Shown here: piece by piece, positions 18,378-27,547 of the stretch | Position numbering within the stretch: the stretch's first letter is position 1 | Layout: every line of letters starts with the position of its first letter | Assembly: GCF_000738435.1 (NCBI RefSeq) | Contig: NZ_CP003984.1 | Coordinates: forward strand, 2,914,001-2,978,000 | Source of the DNA: Planktomarina temperata RCA23 | GTDB taxonomy: Bacteria > Pseudomonadota > Alphaproteobacteria > Rhodobacterales > Rhodobacteraceae | Reading direction: 5' to 3' | DNA length: 64,000 nt | Translations under genes and position numbers: made by a program | The notes under the pieces: generated by a model | Database searches by the model: none | What the model was told of the DNA's origin: nothing | The model's input: the letters and a program-made list of their open reading frames with translations, nothing else

Positions 18378-19484
18378 ATGGCTACTTTCGGGGTCTTAAT
18401 TTTTGCAGCAGATAATCTCACCAACCCACAAAACCCTGGTTTTTTTCCTGCTGAGGACAATTCACATCGTTCGGACCTTCAAAATGGCGACCAGCTTACA
18501 TGGAACGGTGGTGGTGAAAGTGCATTCATTGAAATTGACGATCCTTCAGGGACAAGCTTCGACGAACTTGAAACCGACCAAACCTTGGTAACGTCACTCA
18601 CCTTCGATGGGAGTACCTATAGTTCAGGACAAGTTCTAACACCTTCTTATACCATCATCTTCAGTGGATCTGATGGCAATAATTATACACTTACCAGCTT
18701 AATATTTGCAGCGGGTGGTCAGCCACGGATACCAGACGCAATCTTCTGGGAAGGAAGTATTCCGCCAGCAGGCACAGTGCTCACTGTAACCTCCGAACGA
18801 GACCCTAAAGGTAATCAAGCCAGAAATTATTTAGACTTTGTTGCATGCTTTTGTGAGGGAACGTTGATAGAAACGAAGGACGGCCCCAAGGCTGTTGAAC
18901 AGCTAACTTGCAAACACAAAGTTGCAACTTTGCATGGTCATTTCATGAGCATAAAAGCAGTGTGCAATCGCGGCATCGCATGTTCAGAATTGCTGGACAA
19001 TCCGAACCTACGACCTGTCGTCGTTTCTCAGGGCGCATTGGGTCGAGGCCTTCCCAAGCGCAATTTGCGTGTGTCCAAGCAACATCGATTTCTTGTCTCG
19101 TCACCTATTTGCAGACGCATGTTTGGAACTGATGCCACACTTGTTTCTGCAATTCAGCTGACGCAACTACCCGGAATTTTCATAGATACGAAAACAAACG
19201 ACCTTCGTTACTTCCACATTCTACTTCAAAACCATGAGATCATATTTGCAGAAGGTGCACCTACAGAGAGCCTGCACCTTGGGAAGGGCACGCTTAAAGC
19301 GCTACCACAGGAAACCGTCAAAGAAATTACCTCTATTTTTCCCGACCTTTTAGATTCAGGGTTCTTACCAAAATCCGTTGAGCTCATCCCCGAAGGGAGG
19401 CGCCAAAAGAAATTGATCGCAAGACACCTGAAAAACAATAAGCCTCTACTGACGAAAGACATGACGTTATCCTTGGCCCAATAA
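18378..19484 (+). CDS. Hint-domain protein (hedgehog/intein-type self-processing domain)
   Basis: 368 residues from ATG 18378, preceded by GGGGAG. Residues 1-150 are beta-rich and acidic (NNYTLTSLIFAAGG). A Hint domain follows: C157-F-C159-EGTLIETKDGPKAVEQL as the N-block, NLRVSKQHRFLV (H236) and NHEIIFAEGAPTESLHLG as the later blocks. About 70 basic residues end the protein (RRQKKLIARHLKNN). Proteins of this Hint type are abundant in roseobacters, where they are thought to self-cleave or be surface-associated. Codon use is more AT-rich than in neighbouring genes, and both sides lack operonic partners, so transfer is likely. No signal peptide is evident. Confidence 0.85.
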   Translation: MATFGVLIFAADNLTNPQNPGFFPAEDNSHRSDLQNGDQLTWNGGGESAFIEIDDPSGTSFDELETDQTLVTSLTFDGSTYSSGQVLTPSYTIIFSGSDGNNYTLTSLIFAAGGQPRIPDAIFWEGSIPPAGTVLTVTSERDPKGNQARNYLDFVACFCEGTLIETKDGPKAVEQLTCKHKVATLHGHFMSIKAVCNRGIACSELLDNPNLRPVVVSQGALGRGLPKRNLRVSKQHRFLVSSPICRRMFGTDATLVSAIQLTQLPGIFIDTKTNDLRYFHILLQNHEIIFAEGAPTESLHLGKGTLKALPQETVKEITSIFPDLLDSGFLPKSVELIPEGRRQKKLIARHLKNNKPLLTKDMTLSLAQ

Positions 19485-19498
19485 ATTGCAATTGGGCC
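19475..19498 (+). terminator. Stem-loop at the end of the Hint gene
   Basis: GGCCCAAT, an 8-base loop and ATTGGGCC form a perfect 8-bp stem that straddles the stop codon. No T-run follows, so it is a weak terminator candidate. Confidence 0.4.
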
Positions 19499-19551
19499 GT
19501 AATGCTTTGCAAAAACAGACACTTTCGCAACCCAATTGATATGCCGAGTTC

Positions 19552-19779
19552 TCAAGAATTATCATCCGCATCGGGGTCCACCTGACCGATGCCTTTAAAG
19601 ACAAATTTCAGCGGAAACGCCCAGGCGGTGCCGAGCACCACATAGAGGATGAATTCCAAGAATTTTGGAAGCACGGGAAGCAGTGCCACAAGGTTCACGG
19701 CCAAGACTGCGTAGACTGGCAAGCCAATAACCAAGATCAGCAGCGACCAGCGGCGGCGGGCTTTGTAACTCAGAGCCAT
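19552..19779 (-). CDS. DUF2842 small membrane protein
   Basis: 75 residues: a basic N-terminus (YKARRRW), two membrane segments (LLILVIGLPVYAVLAVNLV and EFILYVVLGTAWAFPLKFVF) and the tail KGIGQVDPDADD. The WAFPLKFVFKG-like stretch is the mark of DUF2842, a family of unknown function found next to purA in Rhodobacteraceae. Its ATG overlaps the purA stop (TGATG), so translation is probably coupled. Confidence 0.88.
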   Translation of the reverse strand: MALSYKARRRWSLLILVIGLPVYAVLAVNLVALLPVLPKFLEFILYVVLGTAWAFPLKFVFKGIGQVDPDADDNS

Positions 19780-21071
19780 CAGTCTGCAAAAGGATCAGTA
19801 ACGAGGATGGTGTCTTCGCGCTCAGGCGAGGTTGAGACCAATGCCACTGGACACTCAATCAGCTCTTCGATGCGCCGAACATATTTGATCGCCTGAGCAG
19901 GCAACTCTGCCCAAGAGCGGGCGCCAGCTGTACTGCCGGACCAACCTTCGATGGTTTCATAGATCGGCGTCACGCGGGCTTGCGCATCGGCGGCAGTGGG
20001 CAGGTAATCCAGCCGTTGGCCATCCAGATCATAAGCCACACAGATTTTCAGTTCGTCAAACCCATCCAAGACGTCCAATTTGGTCAGTGAAATGCCATTC
20101 ACGCCAGAGGTGGCGCAGGTTTGCCGCACCAGACAGGCATCGAACCAACCGCAGCGGCGCTTACGCCCCGTGGTGGTGCCAAACTCATGCCCACGTTCGC
20201 CAAGCTGCTGGCCATCAGCATCGTCCAGCTCTGTTGGAAACGGGCCTTCACCGACGCGGGTGGTATAGGCTTTGGTGATGCCCAGGACATAGTCAATCGC
20301 TCCTGGACCAATGCCTGTACCTGTGGCCGCTTGGCCAGCAATCACATTCGAAGAGGTCACAAAAGGATAGGTGCCAAAGTCAATATCCAGCAAAGCACCC
20401 TGCGCGCCCTCAAACAAGATGCGCTTCCCAGCCCTGCGTTTTTCGTTCAAAACTTTCCAAACCGGCGCCGCATAGGGCAATATCTGGTCCGCAATGTCAC
20501 GCAACTGCGCCAGCAAGCTTGCCCGGTCTACTGGCTCAAGGCCAAGACCTTTGCGCAGCGGGTTATGATGCAGCAAGGCGCGGTCGACGCGCAGTTCCAA
20601 AGTGGCAGTATCCGCCAAATCCGCCACGCGGATCACCCGGCGACCGACTTTATCTTCATAACAAGGGCCAATGCCCCGACCGGTCGTGCCAATTTTCGCG
20701 ACGGACACCTGCCCTTCTCGCGCGCGATCCAGCTCACCATGGTAGGGCATAATCAAAGGGGTGTTTTCCGCCACCATTAGATTTTCTGGATTAATTTCTA
20801 CACCTTGAGAACGGATGCCCTCAATCTCTTTGATCAAATGCCACGGATCGAGCACCACACCATTGCCAATGACAGATAATTTTCCGCCGCGCACAACGCC
20901 AGAGGGCAGCGCATGAAGTTTATAGACAGCCTCCCCGATCACGAGCGTATGACCGGCATTATGGCCGCCTTGAAAACGCGCGATCACATCGGCGCGTTCG
21001 GAAAGCCAATCCACAATCTTGCCTTTGCCTTCGTCACCCCATTGGGTGCCCACCACAACAACATTGGCCAT
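19779..21071 (-). CDS. purA: Adenylosuccinate synthetase
   Basis: First committed step from IMP to AMP, using GTP and aspartate. 430 residues, the standard length. It starts [23 protein letters not shown] (shown in parts: [11 protein letters not shown] is the catalytic P-loop with D and K). It also has [22 protein letters not shown], the guanine-loop region TKLDVLDG and STSPERED near the end. It is transcribed with DUF2842 and divergently from secG across a 241-bp region. Confidence 0.98.
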   Translation of the reverse strand: MANVVVVGTQWGDEGKGKIVDWLSERADVIARFQGGHNAGHTLVIGEAVYKLHALPSGVVRGGKLSVIGNGVVLDPWHLIKEIEGIRSQGVEINPENLMVAENTPLIMPYHGELDRAREGQVSVAKIGTTGRGIGPCYEDKVGRRVIRVADLADTATLELRVDRALLHHNPLRKGLGLEPVDRASLLAQLRDIADQILPYAAPVWKVLNEKRRAGKRILFEGAQGALLDIDFGTYPFVTSSNVIAGQAATGTGIGPGAIDYVLGITKAYTTRVGEGPFPTELDDADGQQLGERGHEFGTTTGRKRRCGWFDACLVRQTCATSGVNGISLTKLDVLDGFDELKICVAYDLDGQRLDYLPTAADAQARVTPIYETIEGWSGSTAGARSWAELPAQAIKYVRRIEELIECPVALVSTSPEREDTILVTDPFAD

Positions 21072-21251
21072 AACTTATCCTCTTTCGATCGGATCAAAAC
21101 GTGGGCCGTATAGCGGGGATCAAGGGCAAGGGAAACTGCTAACTTGCCGCGGGAGGGCCAAGCTGCGTTTTGATGCAAATTCGAGCGCAAACCCCGCCGC
21201 TGGCGCAAGCCAAGCCCGGTGAAGCGGCATATAGGGGCCGATGTCCCAGTT

Positions 21252-21285
21252 TTGACTTGGCAAATGGGTTATCCTTGCTTAGATA
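21252..21285 (+). promoter_or_regulatory. Possible promoter of secG
   Basis: TTGACT at 21252 matches a sigma-70 -35 box; a weak -10 candidate (TTAGATA region) follows at slightly more than the ideal spacing. It lies about 30-60 bases before the secG start codon in the purA/secG divergent region. Only the -35 box is convincing. Confidence 0.3.
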
Positions 21286-21312
21286 GCCTCTGACCTGAAC
21301 TGGGAAATTCGT

Positions 21313-21666
21313 ATGCAAAATGTCGTCTTGATCATCCACCTTCTTTTGGCCATCTCGTTGATTGGCCTGGTTCTGTTGCAACGCTCTGAAGGTGGCGGCC
21401 TTGGTATGGGCGGCGGCGGTGCTGGCGGTGGGGCGATGTCCGGTCGCGCGGCGGCCTCGGCTTTGACCAAGCTGACCTGGGGTCTGGCGATTGCCTTTAT
21501 TTGCACCTCTCTGGCCCTAACGATTCTACAGGTTCAAAAATCCTCTGGCAGCTCCGTTTTGGATCAATTGATGCCGGCCACCGAGCAAGATACACCCGTT
21601 GATGGCGATGCCCTATTGCCGCCTTCGGTCGAGGATTCCGCGCCACTTTTGCCGGTTGCTGACTAA
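21313..21666 (+). CDS. secG: Preprotein translocase subunit SecG
   Basis: Small accessory subunit of the SecYEG channel. 117 residues with two membrane helices (VVLIIHLLLAISLIGLVLLQ and WGLAIAFICTSLALTILQ) joined by the conserved RSEGGGLGMGGGG loop, and an acidic C-terminal tail. GGGAAA precedes the ATG. It is followed by a terminator-like hairpin and pyrG. Confidence 0.95.
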   Translation: MQNVVLIIHLLLAISLIGLVLLQRSEGGGLGMGGGGAGGGAMSGRAAASALTKLTWGLAIAFICTSLALTILQVQKSSGSSVLDQLMPATEQDTPVDGDALLPPSVEDSAPLLPVAD

Positions 21667-21681
21667 CTTACCCCTAAATAT

Positions 21682-21712
21682 GGCGGCATCGGTAAATTTT
21701 GCCGCCTTATCT
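21682..21712 (+). terminator. Terminator after secG
   Basis: GGCGGCA, an 11-base loop, TGCCGCC, then TTATCTTGT: a 7-bp GC-rich stem with a partial U-tract, 16 bases past the secG stop. Confidence 0.65.
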
Positions 21713-21818
21713 TGTATCATCAGATTGCAGAATCATCACGGAGCTGTTATTGGTTTAATCCCGTGGTGAGGCGCATTTTTCTTGCCGAAAATTCGAAACG
21801 ACGGGGATCTCTTTATTT

Positions 21819-23462
21819 ATGGCGCGTTATGTATTTATCACCGGTGGTGTTGTGTCTTCTCTTGGCAAAGGCTTGGCCTCTGCAGCCCTAGGCGCCCTCC
21901 TGCAGGCCCGTGGATTTTCCGTAAGACTGCGGAAACTTGATCCCTATCTCAACGTTGATCCCGGCACGATGTCCCCCTTTGAGCATGGGGAGGTCTTCGT
22001 CACCGATGATGGCGCGGAAACGGATCTGGATTTGGGCCATTATGAACGCTTCACCGGTGTGGCCGCACGGATGACTGATTCTGTCTCTTCTGGTCGAATC
22101 TATTCAACCGTGCTGGAAAAAGAACGCCGCGGCGACTATTTGGGCAAAACCATTCAGGTGGTGCCCCATGTCACCAACGAAATTAAAGAGTTTTTGAAAG
22201 TCGGTGACGATGAAGTCGATTTTATGCTCTGCGAAATTGGCGGCACAGTGGGCGATATTGAAGGCCTGCCATTTTTTGAAGCCATTCGCCAATTCTCCCA
22301 CGACAAGCCACGCGGGGACTGTATTTTCATGCATCTCACGCTGTTGCCTTATCTCGCGGCCAGCGGCGAGCTGAAAACCAAACCCACGCAGCACAGCGTT
22401 AAAGAATTGCAATCCATTGGCATTGCCCCAGATATTTTGGTCTGCCGCTCCGAGCATCAGATTCCCGACAAAGAGCGGGAGAAAATCGCCCTGTTTTGCA
22501 ATGTGCGCCCCGATGCGGTGGTCGCCGCCTATGATCTCAATTCCATCTACGAAGCCCCCTTGGCCTATCACGCCCAGGGGCTTGACCAAGCCGTTTTAGA
22601 TGCATTCAATATCTCCCCCGCGCCACAGCCTGACCTGAGCAAATGGGAGGACGTGCAAGACCGCGTCAACAACCCAGAGGGTGCAGTTAATGTGGCGATT
22701 GTCGGCAAATACACGCAGCTAGAAGACGCCTATAAGTCAATCAAAGAGGCACTCACCCATGGCGGCATGTCCAATCGGGTAAAGGTTAATGTCGAATGGG
22801 TTGATGCCGAAGTCTTTGATCACGAAGACGCCGCGCCACATCTCGAAGGGTATCACGCTATTTTGGTTCCCGGCGGTTTTGGCGAGCGCGGCACGGAAGG
22901 CAAAATCAAAGCGGCACAATTCGCGCGTGAGCGCAAAGTGCCCTACCTCGGCATCTGCCTTGGCATGCAAATGGCGGTGATTGAGGCCGCCCGCAACCTG
23001 TCCAACGTTGCAGATGCGGGATCGGAAGAATTTGATCACGAGGCCGGCAAGAAGCGTTTCACCCCCGTGGTCTACCACTTGAAAGAATGGGTGCAGGGCA
23101 ATCATCGGGTGCGGCGCAACGAAGATGACGACAAGGGCGGCACCATGCGCCTTGGCGCCTATAATGCCACTTTGAACCCAGATTCATTGGTGGCAAAAAT
23201 CTATGGCAGCACGGCCATCGAAGAGCGTCATCGTCACCGCTATGAAGTCGACATCCAATTTCGCGAGCAGCTCGAAGAAAAAGGGCTGCTCTTCTCAGGC
23301 ATGTCGCCTGACGGCCGCTTGCCGGAGATTGTTGAGGTTAAAGATCACCCTTGGTTTATTGGCGTTCAATTTCATCCAGAGTTGAAGTCCAAACCATTCG
23401 CGCCGCATCCTTTGTTCCGCGATTTTGTCCGCGCTGCTAAGGAAATGAGCCGTTTGGTTTAA
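21819..23462 (+). CDS. pyrG: CTP synthase
   Basis: Amidates UTP to CTP with glutamine and ATP. 547 residues. The N-terminal synthase domain begins [17 protein letters not shown] and contains [15 protein letters not shown]. The C-terminal class I amidotransferase has the nucleophile C380 in GICLGMQ and the His-Glu pair in FHPELKSKP. It is separated from secG by a terminator and 150 bases, so it has its own promoter; the DUF1330 gene follows 18 bases after its stop and is likely co-transcribed. Confidence 0.98.
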   Translation: MARYVFITGGVVSSLGKGLASAALGALLQARGFSVRLRKLDPYLNVDPGTMSPFEHGEVFVTDDGAETDLDLGHYERFTGVAARMTDSVSSGRIYSTVLEKERRGDYLGKTIQVVPHVTNEIKEFLKVGDDEVDFMLCEIGGTVGDIEGLPFFEAIRQFSHDKPRGDCIFMHLTLLPYLAASGELKTKPTQHSVKELQSIGIAPDILVCRSEHQIPDKEREKIALFCNVRPDAVVAAYDLNSIYEAPLAYHAQGLDQAVLDAFNISPAPQPDLSKWEDVQDRVNNPEGAVNVAIVGKYTQLEDAYKSIKEALTHGGMSNRVKVNVEWVDAEVFDHEDAAPHLEGYHAILVPGGFGERGTEGKIKAAQFARERKVPYLGICLGMQMAVIEAARNLSNVADAGSEEFDHEAGKKRFTPVVYHLKEWVQGNHRVRRNEDDDKGGTMRLGAYNATLNPDSLVAKIYGSTAIEERHRHRYEVDIQFREQLEEKGLLFSGMSPDGRLPEIVEVKDHPWFIGVQFHPELKSKPFAPHPLFRDFVRAAKEMSRLV

Positions 23463-23480
23463 CACACAAAGGAGGGCCCT

Positions 23481-23774
23481 ATGGCCAAAGGATATTGGAT
23501 CGCCCACAATCAGATCAGTGATGCTGAGGCCTATGAGGCCTATAAAATCGCCGCCGCGCCAGCCCTGCGCGCCTATGAGGGCAAATTTCTTGTGCGGGCG
23601 GGTGCCGCTGAATTCCCCGAAGGCCAGCTGCGCGCGCGAACGATTATGATTGAGTTTCCAAGCCTAAAAGCGGCGCAAGAGTGCTACAACAGCGCGACAT
23701 ATCAAGCCGCAAAAGCCCTACGGACGCCAGTTTCAATTGGGGATCTGGTGATTGTCGAAGGATATGACGGCTGA
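23481..23774 (+). CDS. DUF1330 family protein
   Basis: 97 residues with the ferredoxin-like alpha/beta-barrel pattern of DUF1330 (GYWIAHNQISDAEAYEAY, FLVRAGAAEFPEG, RTIMIEFPSLKAAQECY). The family is cytosolic, dimeric and without a settled reaction. It has a strong ribosome-binding site (AAAGGAGG) directly after pyrG, indicating co-transcription. Confidence 0.88.
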   Translation: MAKGYWIAHNQISDAEAYEAYKIAAAPALRAYEGKFLVRAGAAEFPEGQLRARTIMIEFPSLKAAQECYNSATYQAAKALRTPVSIGDLVIVEGYDG

Positions 23775-23807
23775 TCATCGCCGCAGTCCCAAATTTTGAG
23801 GCCCCCT

Positions 23808-24227
23808 ATGTTTGCATCTTTGTTTTCGTCAAAATCCTCTGACAGCGCGCGCGATATCAGCGCCTCTGAAGCCATGGCCGCATTGATGGTGCGGATTGCT
23901 AAATCTGATGATGAATATTCCGCCGCAGAAATCGCAAGGATCGATGCCGTGCTTGGCCTGCTGTATAAATTGACCGCGGATCAAGCCGCCAACCTGCGCC
24001 AAACGGCCGAGGCGCTTGAGGCCGAAGCCCCCGACACCGTGCGGTTCACCCGTGCGATTAAGGAAGAGGTTCCCTATGAGGAGCGCTTCAATGTCGTGCG
24101 CGCGCTATGGCAAGTTGTTCTGGCCGACGGGGCCCGCGATGCAGAAGAAGACGCGCTGATGCGCCTTTTGGCAAGCCTGCTCGGCGTCAATGATCGCGAC
24201 AGCGCCCTAGCCCGTCAACGGGCCTAG
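23808..24227 (+). CDS. TerB-family (tellurite-resistance-like) protein
   Basis: 139 residues, all-helical, with the TerB pattern: a first acidic helix (MAALMVRIAKSDDEYSAAEIARID) and a second copy (VRALWQVVLADGARDAEEDALMRLLA), each with the conserved D/E-rich metal-binding type loop. No other ter gene is nearby, so a role in tellurite resistance is not implied; free-standing TerB proteins are common in roseobacters. ATG 23808 has GAGG upstream. The next gene starts four bases after its stop. Confidence 0.85.
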   Translation: MFASLFSSKSSDSARDISASEAMAALMVRIAKSDDEYSAAEIARIDAVLGLLYKLTADQAANLRQTAEALEAEAPDTVRFTRAIKEEVPYEERFNVVRALWQVVLADGARDAEEDALMRLLASLLGVNDRDSALARQRA

Positions 24228-24231
24228 CCCC

Positions 24232-24948
24232 GTGATTGCGCATCTGCCCATGTATGATGTGCCGGCCAACCGCGCCGCACACCGACGCCTGTGGCAGGCG
24301 CTGCAGGACCACCTGCCAGATGCGCCGAATTTCACCCAACCGAGCGTGGATCTTATGGTCGATTGGCTCAGCCCAGAGCTTTATCTGTCCCAAACCTGCG
24401 GCCTGCCCTATCGCGCGGCGCTGCATGGCCAGGTGCAGTTGATTGCCACGCCAGACAATCAAATTCCAAATTGCCCGCCAGGCTATTACTGCTCGGTGCT
24501 GCTGGCTCGCCGGGGCGCGGTTCCAGACCTTGCGGCCAATGACTTTACCTTGGCCTATAATGAACCGCTGTCTCAATCGGGTTGGGCCGCACCGCAGTCC
24601 ATTGGCCTCACCGGCGCCACACGGCTGCAAACCGGCGGACATGCAGCCTCGGCCCGCGCTGTTTTGGAGGGACGGGCTGATCTGGCTGCCGTGGATGCGT
24701 TGACTTGGCATTTTTTGACACGCGATTGGGACAAGGCGGCAGGGCTAGAGATCTGCGCCATCACTCCTGCCACGCCAACGCTGCCCTATATCACCGCATT
24801 GGGCCAAAACGCAGCCGCCCTCCGCGAGGCTCTGCGGCAGGCGATTCTCTCTATTGGCCTAAAAGACAGGCAAACACTTCAAATATTTGACCTCGTTGAG
24901 ATCAATGCCGAGGCTTACCTGCAATTGCCGCTGCCTCCGACCCCTTAA
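24232..24948 (+). CDS. Solitary PhnD/SsuA-type substrate-binding protein
   Basis: 238 residues of the type-2 periplasmic-binding fold seen in phosphate/phosphonate binding proteins (IAHLPMYDVPAN, TLAYNEPLSQSGW, GGHAASARAVLEGRADLAAVDALTW). The GTG start at 24232 gives no signal peptide, and no permease or ATPase of the PhnCE type is adjacent: the ABC operon that follows has its own, unrelated binding protein. It is therefore either cytosolic with a sensing or scavenging role, or mis-started. It follows the TerB gene with almost no gap. Confidence 0.75.
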   Translation: MIAHLPMYDVPANRAAHRRLWQALQDHLPDAPNFTQPSVDLMVDWLSPELYLSQTCGLPYRAALHGQVQLIATPDNQIPNCPPGYYCSVLLARRGAVPDLAANDFTLAYNEPLSQSGWAAPQSIGLTGATRLQTGGHAASARAVLEGRADLAAVDALTWHFLTRDWDKAAGLEICAITPATPTLPYITALGQNAAALREALRQAILSIGLKDRQTLQIFDLVEINAEAYLQLPLPPTP

Positions 24949-25026
24949 TTTCAGCAGATGCCGCTTTTAGATTGCGAGACGCGCCCTTCCTCGCCTAATA
25001 TCTGCTCTGGTAGGATAGGAGTTTTC

Positions 25027-25800
25027 GTGAACGACCAAAATATACCCGTGATTGAAATAAAAAGTCTCCATAAAGCCTATGGGGATCTTGAGGTTCTCAA
25101 AGGTGTCGACATCACAGCAAAACGCGGTGATGTGGTGGCGCTTATTGGCTCGTCTGGATCTGGGAAATCCACTCTGCTGCGCTGCTGCAATATGCTGGAG
25201 ATCAGCCAAAAGGGTGCGATTCTCTTCCAAGGCGAGGCCGTCCGCTGGAGCTCTCAGGGACACAACCGGCGTCCGGCCGATCCCGCTCAAGTCACCCGGC
25301 TGCGCACCAACCTGTCGATGGTCTTCCAACAGTTCAACCTTTGGGCGCATATGACCATCTTGCAAAATGTCATGGAAGCTCCGGTAACCGTGCTCAAACA
25401 GGATAAATCCGAAGTCGAATCCCGCGCCCGTGCGCTTCTGGATAAAGTGGGTATTGGCGAAAAATGCGATGTCTACCCCGCCCAACTGTCTGGCGGGCAA
25501 CAACAAAGGGCTGCCATCGCCCGCGCCTTGGCCATGGAGCCCGAAGCACTATTGTTTGATGAACCTACATCCGCCCTTGATCCAGAATTGGAGCAAGAGG
25601 TGATTGGCGTCATCAAGGATTTGGCCGCGGAAGGGCGCACCATGCTCATCGTCACCCATGACATGGCCATGGCGCGCGATGTGGCCAATCACGTTATTTT
25701 CTTGCACCAAGGGGTGATTGAGGAACAAGGTCCTCCCGAGACCCTCTTTGGTGCACCGAAATCACAACGGCTTCAGCAGTTTCTTTCTGCCGTCGCTTAA
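25027..25800 (+). CDS. ABC transporter ATP-binding protein, basic amino acid/amine type (HisP-like)
   Basis: 257 residues from GTG 25027, which has AGGAG 5 bases upstream. Walker A GSSGSGKST, signature LSGGQQQRAAIARAL, Walker B LLFDEPTSALDP and the switch His in VTHDM are intact. The insertion between Walker A and the Q-loop (HNRRPADPAQVTRLRTN) is typical of HisP/AotP-type ATPases. First gene of an operon with a binding protein, two permeases and amine-catabolic enzymes, which suggests a cationic substrate. Confidence 0.93.
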   Translation: MNDQNIPVIEIKSLHKAYGDLEVLKGVDITAKRGDVVALIGSSGSGKSTLLRCCNMLEISQKGAILFQGEAVRWSSQGHNRRPADPAQVTRLRTNLSMVFQQFNLWAHMTILQNVMEAPVTVLKQDKSEVESRARALLDKVGIGEKCDVYPAQLSGGQQQRAAIARALAMEPEALLFDEPTSALDPELEQEVIGVIKDLAAEGRTMLIVTHDMAMARDVANHVIFLHQGVIEEQGPPETLFGAPKSQRLQQFLSAVA

Positions 25801-25833
25801 CAACACTCAGCCACATATCTTAGGGAGATACAT

Positions 25834-26547
25834 ATGAATAAGCTGATCTTGACCACCGCCGCATTGGCGCTGACCGCTGGCATGTCTTTTGCCGATACAA
25901 TCCGGATGGGCACCGAAGGGGCCTACCCCCCCTATAACTTCATCAACGATGCTGGCGAAGTTGACGGCTTCGAGCGTAAATTGGGTGATGAGCTCTGCGC
26001 GCGGGCCATGTTGACCTGCGAATGGGTTGTCAACGACTGGGACAGCATCATTCCAAACCTAGTGTCCGGCAACTACGACACCATCATTGCCGGCATGTCG
26101 ATCACAGCGGAGCGTGATGAGGTGATCGACTTCACTCAAAACTATACCCAACCTGATCCTTCCGCTTATATGGCCCTCTCGGCTGATGTGGATCTCTCAA
26201 GCGCTGTGATTGCCGCGCAAGCCAACACCATTCAAGCCAGCTTTGTGGCCGCCTCTGGCGCCACACTGGTGGAATTTGCAACACCGGAAGAAACCGTGGC
26301 TGCCGTGAAAAACGGTGAAGCCGACGCTGTGTTGGCGGATAAAGCCTATCTCACCCCCGTGGCAGAAGGCGATGCCGATCTGGTGCTCTTGGAGCAACAA
26401 GAGTTGATCGGTGGCGGCGTGGGCATGGGGCTCCGCGAATCCGATACGGAGCTGCGCGACAAATTTGATGCCGCCATCGCCTCTATGAAAGCGGATGGGT
26501 CGTTGAACGCGCTGATCGCCGAATGGGACATTGGCGAACAATTCTAA
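25834..26547 (+). CDS. Periplasmic amino acid/amine-binding protein (ArgT/HisJ family)
   Basis: 237 residues. A cleavable signal peptide (MNKLILTTAALALTAGMSFA, cleavage after SFA) is followed by the family 3 solute-binding start IRMGTEGAYPPYNFIND. GFERKLGDELC, AGMSITAERDEVIDFTQ and the C-terminal lobe MGLRESDTELRDKFDAAIA follow. The family binds basic amino acids, opines and related amines; linked catabolic genes point to a di- or polyamine-like ligand. A stable stem-loop follows the gene, as often seen where the binding protein must be made in excess over the membrane subunits. Confidence 0.92.
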   Translation: MNKLILTTAALALTAGMSFADTIRMGTEGAYPPYNFINDAGEVDGFERKLGDELCARAMLTCEWVVNDWDSIIPNLVSGNYDTIIAGMSITAERDEVIDFTQNYTQPDPSAYMALSADVDLSSAVIAAQANTIQASFVAASGATLVEFATPEETVAAVKNGEADAVLADKAYLTPVAEGDADLVLLEQQELIGGGVGMGLRESDTELRDKFDAAIASMKADGSLNALIAEWDIGEQF

Positions 26548-26558
26548 CTGAAAACCTT

Positions 26559-26582
26559 GGGGGCGGGTTCATCCTCGCCCCC
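26559..26582 (+). other. Stem-loop after the binding-protein gene
   Basis: GGGGGCG and CGCCCCC flank a 10-base loop, 12 bases past the stop codon, with no U-tract. It probably stabilises the binding-protein message and attenuates expression of the downstream permeases. Confidence 0.55.
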
Positions 26583-26680
26583 ATTGCCCCAGAACGCCGA
26601 CGTATGAGACGCCGTTAAGGATTTAGAATAAATATTCACCGAAAAAGGCCCGCCGACGCCAAACCGAAGGTCCCAGTCCG

Positions 26681-27547
26681 ATTTTTAACTATTGTTCAGA
26701 TCCTAGCCTCCTTTCCAGCCTGCCCTGGCTCAGCTGCTATCTGACCACGGGCAAACACCTGTTGTTTTATCAATCCTTCGCAACGGTGCTCATCCTCTTG
26801 GCGGTCACGGCCCCTGCGGCGCTTGTGTTTGGCTTTGGCGGCGCGACCTTGGCGCGCGCCCGGCTCTTGCCATTACGCCTTATCGGCAAAACCTATATCT
26901 CCGCTGTGCGCGGCGTGCCTGATATTGCTTTTTTCCTGTTTTTTGTCATCGCCCTGGATCAAGGTTTCGAATGGCTGCGCCATCAGGCGCTTTGCCCCGA
27001 TTGGAACGAACCTATTCGCCAAGGCAATGACTTCGTCGTCTGCGCTGCGGCCAAGCTGCCCTTGGGCACAGCCCCACAATATGTGCATGAGATTTACGGG
27101 TTTTTCACCGCGGTTTTGACCTTTGCAATCGTCTTCGGAGCCTTTGCCGCCAATGTCCTTTATGGTGCCATGCGCGCCGTGCCCCAAGCCCAGATAGAAA
27201 CAGCGCAAGCCTATGGTATGCGCCCAGCGCAAGTATTTTGGCGTATTTTGGTGCCGCAAATGTGGGTCTATGCCCTGCCTGGGCTGTCCAATCTTTGGAT
27301 GGTCTTGATCAAGGCCACACCGCTATTATTTTTGCTTGGCGTCGAAGACATTGTTTACTGGGCCCGCGAATTGGGTGGCACGAAACAGGCGAAATTCTCC
27401 GACTATCCCCATGGTGACTGGCGCATGCAGTATTTTCTGTTTCTGCTGGTCTTTTACCTTGCCTTTACCAAACTCTCCGAGGTGGTGCTGGAACGCGTAA
27501 TGAAACGCCTCACACATGGGCAGGGTACATTGGGAGCCACCTCATGA
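26681..27547 (+). CDS. ABC transporter permease (HisM/HisQ family), possible ATT start
   Basis: Integral membrane subunit with about five to six helices and the coupling motif EAA-type sequence (AQAYGMRPAQVFWRILVPQMW). The first conventional start in this frame is TTG at 26762, but it would cut off residues that look family-like (CYLTTGKHLLFYQSF). The frame is open upstream to 26627 without ATG or GTG. ATT at 26681 (I/M-FNYCSDPSLL) has AAGG 10 bases upstream and gives the expected extended N-terminus, so I place the start there with moderate certainty. The stop overlaps the second permease by four bases. Confidence 0.8.
   Translation: MFNYCSDPSLLSSLPWLSCYLTTGKHLLFYQSFATVLILLAVTAPAALVFGFGGATLARARLLPLRLIGKTYISAVRGVPDIAFFLFFVIALDQGFEWLRHQALCPDWNEPIRQGNDFVVCAAAKLPLGTAPQYVHEIYGFFTAVLTFAIVFGAFAANVLYGAMRAVPQAQIETAQAYGMRPAQVFWRILVPQMWVYALPGLSNLWMVLIKATPLLFLLGVEDIVYWARELGGTKQAKFSDYPHGDWRMQYFLFLLVFYLAFTKLSEVVLERVMKRLTHGQGTLGATS

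Noticed and set aside
23808-24227. Tellurite resistance cassette
   Set aside because: Only a single TerB-like domain protein is present, with no terA, terC, terD or terZ; the fold alone does not show resistance.
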